64,000 bases of DNA from the NCBI RefSeq assembly GCF_003350405.1, contig NZ_QQAW01000013.1:20072-84071 (forward strand), given 5' to 3'. The DNA is from Gluconacetobacter liquefaciens. GTDB taxonomy: Bacteria; Pseudomonadota; Alphaproteobacteria; Acetobacterales; Acetobacteraceae. The notes beneath the pieces were generated by a model, which saw only the letters and a program-made list of their open reading frames with translations, was not told the origin of the DNA and did not search any database. Within the stretch, counting starts at the first letter, position 1; each line of letters begins with the position of its first letter. Shown here piece by piece: positions 56,645 to 64,000 of this stretch. The translations under genes and the position numbers were made by a program.

Positions 56645-58714
56645 TCAGTTCCCAAGCTCGATATGCGTGTTGCCGTAGGCGTCGATGGTGACGCCGTTAC
56701 CCGGATGGACGACGATCGTCGTACCCGGATCCTCGATGATGGCGGGCCCTGCGAAGGTCATGCCCGGTTCAAGCCGTTCGGCATCGTACACCGTCGCTTC
56801 ATGGATGCCGTCCGTTGCATAATCGACCAGGCGGCGGCCCTTCACGGCATCGGAAAGCACCGCCCCCGTAACCGGCAGGGGCATAACCTCCAACCGACCG
56901 ACCTCGGCCGAGGCGATCAGGTGCAATCCGACGATCTCGACGCCCGAATCCAGGCGATAGGTATATTCGCGCTCATAGGCATTGTGGAAATCGCGCAACA
57001 GCTGGGCCAGCGACGCCGCATCCACCGGGCCGGCCGCCAGAGGAACCTCGATCGCATGTTCCTGATTCATGTAGCGCAGCTTGACGAGTACCTGGTGCCG
57101 CACCCGCTCTGCCGGAATGCCTTCCTCGATGAAACGCGCCGTCGCATGGTCGACAAGCGTACCCGCCAGAGTATCCAGCCCACCCACGTCGTCCTGTTCC
57201 AGCAACCGGGTCATGAAATAATCGCGGCGCAGATCGCTCATCATCATGCCCCACGCCGAGAATACCGGCGCTCCGCGTGGCACGACCACTTTGCGCACCC
57301 CCAGTTCATGCCCCAGGGCCACGCCATGCATCGCCCCGCCGCCACCGAAGACGACGAGCGTGAAATCACGCGGATCGTAGCCGCGATTGACCGAGACGAG
57401 CTTCAGCGCATTGACCATGTTCGCATTCGCGATCCGGACGATTCCGCGTGCCGCTTCGGCTGGCTCGCAGTCCAGCGCCACCGCAAGCCGCTCCAGCGCG
57501 CGATCCACCGCTTTCATGTCGGCCACGACGGTCCCGCCACAGAAATAATCACGATTGATCCGCCCCAGCGCCAGGTTCGCATCGGTCGTCGTCGCTTCAG
57601 TTCCACCGCGCCCATAGGCTGCCGGCCCCGGCATCGCGCCCGCCGATCGCGGGCCAACATGCAGTTTGCGAAATTCGTCGACCCAGGCGATCGAACCGCC
57701 GCCATTGCCGATCTCGACCAGATCCACGACCGGTACCATGATCGGATAACCCGCCGATTTACGATTCCGCTCGATCCAGTAATCTGTCTTGACACGCACC
57801 TGGCCATTTTCGATTAGCGAGCATTTGGCGGTCGTACCACCGATATCCAGTGCCAGGACATTGGGCTCACCGATCAGCCGCCCAAGTTCGGCCGCCGCCC
57901 AGAAACCTGATGCAGGTCCCGATTCGACCATGGTGATCGGCGTCGCCTTCGCCGATGCCAGGGAATCGACACCGCAATTAGACTGCATGACATACAGGCT
58001 GCCCCGATATCCCGCGTCGCGCAGGCCATCACCCAGTCCGCTGAGATAGCGTTCGGCCACCGGCTGGACATAGGCCGACAGCACGGTCGTGCTCGTACGC
58101 TCGTATTCCCGCCATTCCCGCGTAATCTGGTGTGACGCGACAACGGAAACATCCTGCCACAGACGACGGATTTCCTCCGCTACCCCCTGTTCGTGCGCTG
58201 GGTTGGCATAGGCATGCAGAAGGCAGATCGCAATCGCCTCCACCCCGTCCCGCCGGAAATCATCCAGGATCGCGGGCAGGCCCGACAGGTCCAGGGGTGC
58301 CGTCTCGTTGCCGCGATAATCCATCCGTCCCCCGACCTCCCGCCGAAGATAGCGTTCGACGAAGGGTTCGGGCTTTTCGTACAACAGATTGAAGAAATCT
58401 GGCCTGTTTCCACGCGCGATTTCCAGAACGTCGCGGAAGCCCGCCGTCGTGATCAGTCCTGTTCGCGCCCCCTTGCGTTCGGTCAAGGCATTGATCACGA
58501 CCGTCGAGCCATGGGCGAAGAAATCGACTTCGGCCAGTTTCAGCCCCCCCTTGTCCACGACGTCAAGCACCCCCTTGGCAAAGTTCGGCGGGGTGGTGTC
58601 CGCTTTCGCCGTGACGATCCTCTGCGTTCCGGTCGACGGATCGGTCTCGAAATAAACGAGGTCGGTAAAGGTTCCACCGACATCCGTCGCAATACGCCTT
58701 GTCGTAATCTGCAT
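56645..58714 (-). CDS. Hydantoinase/oxoprolinase subunit A (HyuA-like)
   Basis: A 689-residue HyuA/oxoprolinase-alpha protein with an actin-like ATPase fold: phosphate 1 loop ATDVGGTFTD (residues 9-18), HGSTVVINAL, and LALDIGGTTAKCS (phosphate 2). The glycine run VVFGGGGAMHG is the adenosine motif. The length is normal. With HyuB it forms the ATP-dependent hydrolase. A gap of 133 bp separates it from the upstream racemase gene, the largest in this block. Confidence 0.93.
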   Translation of the reverse strand: MQITTRRIATDVGGTFTDLVYFETDPSTGTQRIVTAKADTTPPNFAKGVLDVVDKGGLKLAEVDFFAHGSTVVINALTERKGARTGLITTAGFRDVLEIARGNRPDFFNLLYEKPEPFVERYLRREVGGRMDYRGNETAPLDLSGLPAILDDFRRDGVEAIAICLLHAYANPAHEQGVAEEIRRLWQDVSVVASHQITREWREYERTSTTVLSAYVQPVAERYLSGLGDGLRDAGYRGSLYVMQSNCGVDSLASAKATPITMVESGPASGFWAAAELGRLIGEPNVLALDIGGTTAKCSLIENGQVRVKTDYWIERNRKSAGYPIMVPVVDLVEIGNGGGSIAWVDEFRKLHVGPRSAGAMPGPAAYGRGGTEATTTDANLALGRINRDYFCGGTVVADMKAVDRALERLAVALDCEPAEAARGIVRIANANMVNALKLVSVNRGYDPRDFTLVVFGGGGAMHGVALGHELGVRKVVVPRGAPVFSAWGMMMSDLRRDYFMTRLLEQDDVGGLDTLAGTLVDHATARFIEEGIPAERVRHQVLVKLRYMNQEHAIEVPLAAGPVDAASLAQLLRDFHNAYEREYTYRLDSGVEIVGLHLIASAEVGRLEVMPLPVTGAVLSDAVKGRRLVDYATDGIHEATVYDAERLEPGMTFAGPAIIEDPGTTIVVHPGNGVTIDAYGNTHIELGN

Positions 58715-58847
58715 CTGTCATCTTCCTGCCATGACGACGAAACGACATGCCCGGAGGCCATTTTTCGCGTCATCACTGTCAAAACCAATATCTCGTCGAT
58801 ACCGCAGTCCATTACGCCTCATGGGGCATGTCCCATGCCCCCACCCG

Positions 58848-59855
58848 TCATATGACCTGGAATCCGTGCTGGAACATGTCTTCGGAATCGATCCAGATCG
58901 TATTGAACCCGGTGGAAACGGCGCTTCCCTCGATCAACGGAACGATAGCCGGGATCGGGCCGTCTTCCGACGGAAGGCTGGTGTCGGACGCCACAGTGCC
59001 AATGAAGCTGCTGTGAATGTAGCTTTCATGAATAAACCGGTCGCCGACCCCAAGAATGCCCTTGTGCCGCATATGCGCCAGGCGCGCCGAGGTTCCGGTT
59101 CCACAGGGGCTGCGGTCGATCGCATTGTCGCCGTAGAACACCGCGTTCCGCCCGCGCTCCCGTGTCGCCCCCCGGTCAGCCCACAGGACATGGCTGACAC
59201 CGTTGATCGAAGGGTCCACGGGATGGACGGGATGGAACTGCGCCCGCACGGCTTCGCGCACGAGCGGGCTGAGCGAAAGGATGCGCGCGGCCCCGAGGCT
59301 GTCCAGCCCTTCATAACCCTCCTGCGGCTCGACGATCGCATAATAATTGCCGCCATAGGCAACATCGACCGTCAGCGGCCCAAGCCCCGGAACGGTGATC
59401 GCGATGCCGGTGCGCGCCACATAGGACGGCACGTTACGGATCCGCACGCTGGCGACACGTCCCGCCCGCACCACATAGTCGATGTCGATAATCCCCGCTG
59501 GCACTTCCAGGCGCAACCGCCCGGCAACGCGCGGCGTCAGCAATCCATGCTCCAGCCCGAACGTGACCAAGCCGATCGTGCCATGCCCGCACATCGGCAG
59601 ACAGCCCGACGTTTCGATGAACAGAATGCCACCATCACTGTCGTCGCGTGTCGGCGGATAAAGAAAGCCGCCCGACATCATCGAATGACCGCGAGGCTCG
59701 AAGCACAGGCCGGTACGAATCCAGTCATAGCGTGCAATAAAATCCAGCCGACGCTCGCTCATGTCGCCCCCCCGCAACAGCGGCGCCCCACCCGCCACCA
59801 GCCGCACCGGATTACCCGCCGTGTGACCGTCGATGCAAAAGAAGGTGTGACGCAT
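58848..59855 (-). CDS. 4-hydroxyproline 2-epimerase / proline racemase-family protein
   Basis: A 335-residue proline racemase-family enzyme starting MRHTFFCIDGHTAG, with GGAGAG upstream of the ATG at 59855. Both catalytic cysteines are visible: Cys89 in MCGHGTIG and Cys251 in SPCGTGT. Two cysteines point to an epimerase, not to a trans-3-hydroxyproline dehydratase (which has a threonine in place of the second). Likely reaction: trans-4-hydroxy-L-proline to cis-4-hydroxy-D-proline. Proline itself cannot be excluded. Confidence 0.9.
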   Translation of the reverse strand: MRHTFFCIDGHTAGNPVRLVAGGAPLLRGGDMSERRLDFIARYDWIRTGLCFEPRGHSMMSGGFLYPPTRDDSDGGILFIETSGCLPMCGHGTIGLVTFGLEHGLLTPRVAGRLRLEVPAGIIDIDYVVRAGRVASVRIRNVPSYVARTGIAITVPGLGPLTVDVAYGGNYYAIVEPQEGYEGLDSLGAARILSLSPLVREAVRAQFHPVHPVDPSINGVSHVLWADRGATRERGRNAVFYGDNAIDRSPCGTGTSARLAHMRHKGILGVGDRFIHESYIHSSFIGTVASDTSLPSEDGPIPAIVPLIEGSAVSTGFNTIWIDSEDMFQHGFQVI

Positions 59856-59889
59856 AGCGGGCTCTCCATGTCTTTCCAACAACGGGCTC

Positions 59890-60777
59890 TCAGAGCGGCC
59901 GGGATGCCGCCGCCCGCTCGACCATGCGCACGACTTCGTCGCGCCGCGCGCCTTCCAGCGGCAAGCGCGGCAGCCGCACTCGTTCGCTTCCGCGTCCCAT
60001 GATCTGCTCCGCCAGCTTGATCGACTGCACCAGATCATGTTCGGCATCGAGATGCAGCAGCGGCATGAACCAGCGATAGATTTTCCGGGCCGTCTCCACG
60101 TCGCCCCGCGCCAGCGCCTCCACCAGCGCCACCGATTCCCTCGGGAAGGCGCTGGTCAGGCCCGAGACCCATCCCTGTGCGCCCAGCAGAAGCCCCTCGA
60201 AGGCCACATCATCCAGACCCGCCATGATGACGAAGCGATCGCCGAACGTATTGTAGACATCGGTGTAGCGTCGCGTATCGGCGGAGCTTTCCTTGACCGC
60301 CGCGATCGTCGGCACCTCCGCCAGGCGCTGCAGCACATCCATGCCGATATTCACCCGATAGGCCGTCGGGTTGTTATAGAGCATGATCGGCAGATCGCTC
60401 GCCGCCGCAACCGCGCGGAAATGGTACTCCAGTTCATGAGGCTTGGGCACATAGACCATGGCCGGCAGGACCATGAGCGCGTCGGCGCCGATCCTGGCCG
60501 CCTCCTTCGCCCATGCGGCGGCCCGGGGCGTCGTCAGTTCCGACACGCCGACGATGACCGGGACCCTTCCCGCTACGGCTTCGACCGCCGCTTCGAGTAC
60601 ACTTATCTTTTCGTCCGGCTCCAGCGAATTGTTTTCGCCGCATGTTCCCATGATCACGACACCATGCACGCCGTCGTCAACCAGCGTATCGAGAACCTTT
60701 TGCGTACCAGCGATGTCGATGGACAGATCGGCATGGAACTGCGTCGTCGCCGCCGGGAAAACACCGGACCACTTCAT
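59890..60777 (-). CDS. DapA-family lyase/deaminase (HypD-like candidate)
   Basis: A 295-residue DHDPS/NAL-type TIM barrel. The Schiff-base lysine is Lys162 in AAVKESS, the catalytic tyrosine Tyr134 in MLYNNPTAY, and the phosphate/carboxylate loop is GTCGENN (residues 44-50, Cys where many have Thr). Next to a hydroxyproline epimerase, the parsimonious role is 1-pyrroline-4-hydroxy-2-carboxylate deaminase of the hydroxyproline pathway; a sugar-acid aldolase is the alternative. It is the first gene of the minus-strand block after the regulator gap. Confidence 0.87.
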   Translation of the reverse strand: MKWSGVFPAATTQFHADLSIDIAGTQKVLDTLVDDGVHGVVIMGTCGENNSLEPDEKISVLEAAVEAVAGRVPVIVGVSELTTPRAAAWAKEAARIGADALMVLPAMVYVPKPHELEYHFRAVAAASDLPIMLYNNPTAYRVNIGMDVLQRLAEVPTIAAVKESSADTRRYTDVYNTFGDRFVIMAGLDDVAFEGLLLGAQGWVSGLTSAFPRESVALVEALARGDVETARKIYRWFMPLLHLDAEHDLVQSIKLAEQIMGRGSERVRLPRLPLEGARRDEVVRMVERAAASRPL

Positions 60778-60826
60778 GAACTCATACTCCCGCTCGCCTC
60801 ACCGCCGAATGACGAGGCTATCGTTT

Positions 60827-60850
60827 ATCGTATACTATGTATCATTTGAT
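60827..60850. promoter_or_regulatory. Candidate FCD-GntR operator upstream of the DapA-family gene
   Basis: TCGTATACTATGTATCATTT lies 50-73 bp upstream of the start and contains the palindromic core GTATAC. FadR-subfamily GntR operators often have a GTNNAC-like core. The gap 60778-61016 otherwise contains no supported gene. Confidence 0.4.
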
Positions 60851-61016
60851 AGCGGAATGAAAAATATTCACCTCCACGCGATTTTGTCATCTTCCTGATA
60901 TTTCGCAAAAAGTCGTCAAATCGAGACTTTTCCAGCCTATGCGGCGCCACCGACAGGGCTCAGCAGAAAGTTGGCCGCGCAAAAGGTTCCGCCTCGCGCT
61001 TTCCTCTCTCCCAGCG

Positions 61017-61676
61017 CTACAGTGCCTTGCGAAGATCGTCCAGCGTCGTCTGGATATGATCACGCATCAGGTTCTCGATCTGGCGCTTATTGCCCTTGAG
61101 CCAGCATTCGAGCAACGCCCGATGTTCCTGATTGGCACGTGTGTCATGATCCTGCATGTGCAGGTGGAATCGCACGTAGCGATCCGCCGTCACGTTCAAC
61201 AGGTCGAGAACATGAAGCGTGGTCGGACCAGCACCCGGCTTGACCAGGGCGTAGTGAAAACGGCTGTTGTAGACACCGCGCTGGGCATCCTTGCGATCAA
61301 TCGCCGCTTCCAGCGCCTCCAGTGTTTCGCGCGCATAGAGCGCATCTTCCGGCGTCGCGTTTTGCGCTCCCAGCGCGGCGGCTTCCGGCTCGATCCGAAG
61401 CCTCAGACGGAAGACGTCCTCGGCTTCGGCACGGGTCAAGGATGTGGCGAAAAACCCGCGTTTGGCATGGACGGACACGAATCCGTCCTGTTGCAAGCGC
61501 GCCAGCGCCTCGCGGACGGGGATCTTGCTCACCTGATACGAGGACGCGATCACATCCTGCCGGATCGGCTTGCCGGCAGGCAGTTCGCCCGAGAGAACAC
61601 GCTCACGCAGCAAATCATAAAGCTGGTCGGAAATAGACCGGGTATAGAGTTGGTCCGCTTTGCTTTTGGTATGCAT
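61017..61676 (-). CDS. GntR-family regulator (FadR/FCD subfamily)
   Basis: A 219-residue regulator. The winged-helix DNA-binding domain spans SISDQLYDLLRERVLSGELP and PVREALARLQQDGFV; the C-terminal FCD domain is helical with a likely metal-binding set of histidines (SRFHYALVKPG, ENLMRDHIQTTL). It lies between the DapA-type gene and the GAF gene, same strand, and is the probable local regulator of the catabolic block. Confidence 0.93.
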   Translation of the reverse strand: MHTKSKADQLYTRSISDQLYDLLRERVLSGELPAGKPIRQDVIASSYQVSKIPVREALARLQQDGFVSVHAKRGFFATSLTRAEAEDVFRLRLRIEPEAAALGAQNATPEDALYARETLEALEAAIDRKDAQRGVYNSRFHYALVKPGAGPTTLHVLDLLNVTADRYVRFHLHMQDHDTRANQEHRALLECWLKGNKRQIENLMRDHIQTTLDDLRKAL

Positions 61677-61790
61677 ATAATCCTGGACTCGTCTTTCATA
61701 TCACCGAAACCGATGAACAGCCTTCGACTCTAGCTGCTCCGCTCAGGCGAAACAATCAAAGTCCCGTTTGCGTGCCAATCGACGATCGCG

Positions 61791-62303
61791 TCACACATAA
61801 GCCTCGATCCCGTTCAATTCCGGGCCAAGGTCGGCCGCACATGCCATTGCGGCACCGACCATGGCGGGCGTGAAGATATCCTCCCCTTCCCCCATGAAAT
61901 TGAAGCTCCCGACACAACGATCGTCCACCACGATCGGCAGGTTCAGCGCGGACAGGAGCCCATGGGACTCAAGATAGGCCCAGTCGCCGTAATGCGGTGC
62001 AAAACCTGCGACATCTCCAGCCACGAACGGCTCACGGCGGCCGACCACGATATCGAACCAGGCGGTATGCGGGATCGGCTTCGCCCCGCCGACCGGATAC
62101 ATGTGCGGCACGTTGGAATAGATGCGCCGGTTCAACCCCCGCGCCTCGTCCAGGACCAGGACGGTAAAGGTGCGGAAGGGCAGGATCTCCGCAAAGCGCC
62201 TTTGCGCGTCATCCAGCACCCGCATGACCGCCGGGGAAAGCGACACGTCGGCAGCGGCAATCACGTCCGTCTTCTGCTCGTTCATCGACTGACCTCCGTT
62301 CAT
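61791..62303 (-). CDS. Stand-alone GAF-domain protein
   Basis: A 170-residue protein consisting of one GAF domain (VLVLDEARGLNRRIYSNVP, HGLLSALNLPIVVDDRCVGS, FNFMGEGEDIFTP). Its ATG overlaps the stop of the M24 peptidase gene (ATGA, 62300-62303), so the two are translationally coupled. No output domain and no fRMsr-type cysteine set is visible, so enzyme activity is doubtful; ligand sensing or substrate binding is a guess. Confidence 0.8.
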   Translation of the reverse strand: MNGGQSMNEQKTDVIAAADVSLSPAVMRVLDDAQRRFAEILPFRTFTVLVLDEARGLNRRIYSNVPHMYPVGGAKPIPHTAWFDIVVGRREPFVAGDVAGFAPHYGDWAYLESHGLLSALNLPIVVDDRCVGSFNFMGEGEDIFTPAMVGAAMACAADLGPELNGIEAYV

Positions 62304-63502
62304 TTCTCGTCAAAGGGTTGTGTGATGCTGACCGCCGGCTGGCTGAACCAGCACGGCCCGGCCTCCGAGACGTGGATATGGTCTTCAAGCCGCACGCCGA
62401 ATATATCGGGCACCACGATCATCGGCTCGTCCGAAAAGCACATGCCGACCTCGATCGGACGGCGATCGCCCCCCATGATGTAGGGCGCTTCGTGAATATC
62501 CAGGCCGATCCCGTGTCCCGTCCGATGCGGCAGGCCCGGAAGATGGTAGCCGGGTCCAAGCCCACTGTCCGCCAAGAAGCCGCGCACGGCGTCGTCGAGC
62601 GCGCCGCAGGGCACACCCGGCTTTACGGCATCGAAGACGACCTGCTGCGCACGGCGCTCGATATCCCATATCTCCCGCTGCCGGCTCCCGGGCATCCCGC
62701 AGACATAGGTGCGGGTAATATCGGCATGATATCCGTGAATCTGGCAGCCACAATCGACCAGCACCAGTTCGTCGTCCCGCAGGATCTGGTCTCCCCCGAT
62801 TCCATGCGGAAAGGCCGTTGCCTGGCCGAACTGCACCGCCGCGAAGGAGGCCCCGTTATCGGCCCCCATGCGACGGTGGGCCTGGTCGATGAAGCGCCTG
62901 ACCTCGCTGGCCCGCACCCCCGGACGCATGGCCGCCGCCACATGGCGATGAACCTGGAGCGTCAGCGTCATCGCATAGCGCAGAACGGCGATTTCCGCCG
63001 CCGATTTCACCATCCGCAGCGCGTCGATCACCGGCGCGGCGCTTTCGAACGCAGCCCCCTCGACCAGCGCGGCGACGGCCCCGGCAATCCGGAACGGCAG
63101 TTCGGGATCGAGCGCGACCCGCTTCCTGCCGTGCAGCAGGTCCGCGAGCGCCGCACAGGGATCTTCATGCTCCTCCCACAATGCAAGGGCGCACGGAATC
63201 CGCAGACAGTCGAGAAGCGAGCCCCGTTCGAACGCAGGACAAAGCATGACCGGTTCCGCGCCGGCGCGCAGCACAAGAAGCACCGGTCGTTCGCTGGCCT
63301 TCCACGGTACTCCGCTGAAATAGCGCAGTGACGAACCGGCACCGATGACGAGCGCATCGATATCACGCGCCGCGCACAGTTCCACCGCTTTGCCGAGCCG
63401 CACCGCATAGTCCCCGTCCGGAATCCCCGGTCGATCCTGCGCCAGCGGCTGCACGCTGGCCAACTGCTCGGCCAGCGTGGAAAATCCTATCTGTCTACCC
63501 AT
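62300..63502 (-). CDS. M24-family metallopeptidase (prolidase/creatinase fold)
   Basis: A 400-residue pita-bread hydrolase. The five metal ligands of the peptidase type are all in place: Asp250 and Asp261 in VDCGCQIHGYHAD, His330 in RTGHGIG, Glu359 in SDEP and Glu373 in RLEDH, which fits an active metallopeptidase more than a creatinase (creatinases lack metals). The N-terminal creatinase_N domain spans residues ~30-165. Possible substrates: Xaa-Pro/Xaa-Hyp dipeptides or a related amide. It starts the GAF-coupled transcript. Confidence 0.88.
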   Translation of the reverse strand: MGRQIGFSTLAEQLASVQPLAQDRPGIPDGDYAVRLGKAVELCAARDIDALVIGAGSSLRYFSGVPWKASERPVLLVLRAGAEPVMLCPAFERGSLLDCLRIPCALALWEEHEDPCAALADLLHGRKRVALDPELPFRIAGAVAALVEGAAFESAAPVIDALRMVKSAAEIAVLRYAMTLTLQVHRHVAAAMRPGVRASEVRRFIDQAHRRMGADNGASFAAVQFGQATAFPHGIGGDQILRDDELVLVDCGCQIHGYHADITRTYVCGMPGSRQREIWDIERRAQQVVFDAVKPGVPCGALDDAVRGFLADSGLGPGYHLPGLPHRTGHGIGLDIHEAPYIMGGDRRPIEVGMCFSDEPMIVVPDIFGVRLEDHIHVSEAGPCWFSQPAVSITQPFDEK

Positions 63503-63530
63503 GAAGGCTCCTGAAACGTGATGATCGACG

Positions 63531-63923
63531 TCAAACCTGCCGCCGGCGCCCGATGGTACCCATGCCCTGAATCTGCAGGACCAGACGCGCCGCCACGGAC
63601 ACGAAAGCCGCGGCCATCAGTGCATCCAGACTGGGCACGCCGGTCAAGGCGCACATACCGGCCAGCGAGGAGATGCCGGCCAGCACACCCCCGCCCCAGG
63701 CCAGCAAGTGGATAACGGTGCGCGACCGCATGCCCGGCAGGGGCGGCATCACGACATCCAACAGAATGACCGGTGCGATCGGCGGAAGAATAATACCCAA
63801 GGTAAGAAGAAACGACATGAAGGCCCCGTTCATGCCCAGAATGTTCAGAACGACACCCGCACTGCCCGCTCCGACGACCCAGCGGTTCAGATGCCGGCTT
63901 CCGCCAAGTGACTGTTTGAAAAG
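63531..63923 (-). pseudogene. Truncated NCS1-type nucleobase/hydantoin permease (C-terminal part)
   Basis: An open frame of 131 codons ending at 63531 has no proper start: the stop TGA at 63924-63926 precedes it. The sequence resembles the last third of NCS1 permeases (NRWVVGAGSAGVVLNILGMN, MSFLLTLGIILPPIAPVILL). Four membrane segments are visible. An internal ATG (63833) gives only 100 residues. The missing N-terminal ~300 residues suggest that an insertion at ~63920 broke the gene. Members of this family include cytosine and hydantoin transporters. Confidence 0.7.
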
Positions 63924-64000
63924 TCATAGAACGGTCTGAAACCCTGAGGCGGCGTATGCCGACTTGGGCAGGTTTACCTATATGAGGGTAATTTCTGCCC
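63907..64000. mobile_element. Possible insertion-sequence end at the right window edge
   Basis: From about 63907 the homology to the permease stops and the sequence is of different character. The segment GACTGTTTGAAAAGTCATAG has a small inverted repeat (GACT/AGTC). No transposase coding sequence can be recognised in the 90 bp available, and no IS family can be assigned. Confidence 0.3.

Noticed and set aside
62303..62310. GAF protein as free methionine-R-sulfoxide reductase
   Set aside because: The conserved cysteine set of that enzyme is not visible; only isolated cysteines are present.

Overview
The window is high-GC alphaproteobacterial chromosome, most likely from an acetic acid bacterium (Acetobacteraceae, Gluconacetobacter/Komagataeibacter-like). 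Supporting signs are a GcrA cell-cycle regulator with GANTC sites nearby, a split-type atpHAGDC operon coding only for F1, a gluconate 5-dehydrogenase close to the Gluconobacter Gno family beside a LacI-type regulator, an alginate_exp-family outer-membrane protein and a DUF2501 protein. The assignment is inference from gene content; no 16S rRNA is present.

Layout. 1-8.9 kb: globin-coupled diguanylate cyclase (cut by the window edge), TypA/BipA, adenosine-kinase-like PfkB kinase, bactofilin, GcrA, RNase D and QueF. 8.9-14 kb: F1 ATP synthase operon, all on the minus strand. 14-17.6 kb: LacI regulator, gluconate 5-dehydrogenase and a DHA2-type MFS exporter. 17.6-23.3 kb: tRNA-Gly, tRNA-Trp, secE-nusG (not followed by the usual ribosomal protein genes), the pqiABC lipid-transport operon and tRNA-Thr. 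23.4-27 kb: an aldehyde dehydrogenase and a frameshifted alginate_exp-type porin. 27.4-38 kb: single-gene or two-gene accessory modules, several with a divergent regulator (HxlR/PRISE reductase, MarR/FAD monooxygenase), plus HflX, a fused DhaKL kinase and an EamA transporter. 38-45.6 kb: a DUF3142 protein overlapping a large TPR-like lipoprotein, then YceI, DUF2501, YqaE/Pmp3 and SPFH proteins.

From 45.8 kb onward the content looks acquired. An IS481-like transposase tail overlaps the stop codon of a ribose-type ABC transporter operon. A TonB-dependent receptor follows, then a minus-strand catabolic block: M24 peptidase, GAF protein, GntR regulator, DapA-type lyase/deaminase, 4-hydroxyproline epimerase-like racemase, HyuA, HyuB, M20 deacylase and amidohydrolase. 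A truncated NCS1 permease sits at the right edge next to what looks like another insertion. Together these genes suggest uptake and stepwise breakdown of a cyclic amide, hydantoin or hydroxyproline-containing compound.

Three families of interspersed extragenic elements run through the window and sit at gene 3' ends: a ~165-bp element with inverted ends (4 copies, one short), a double-hairpin element at convergent gene junctions (2 copies), and a T-rich/A-rich terminator-like element with a conserved downstream tail (5 copies, two of them flanking hflX as inverted repeats). These were found by eye and are the most novel-looking non-coding signal here.
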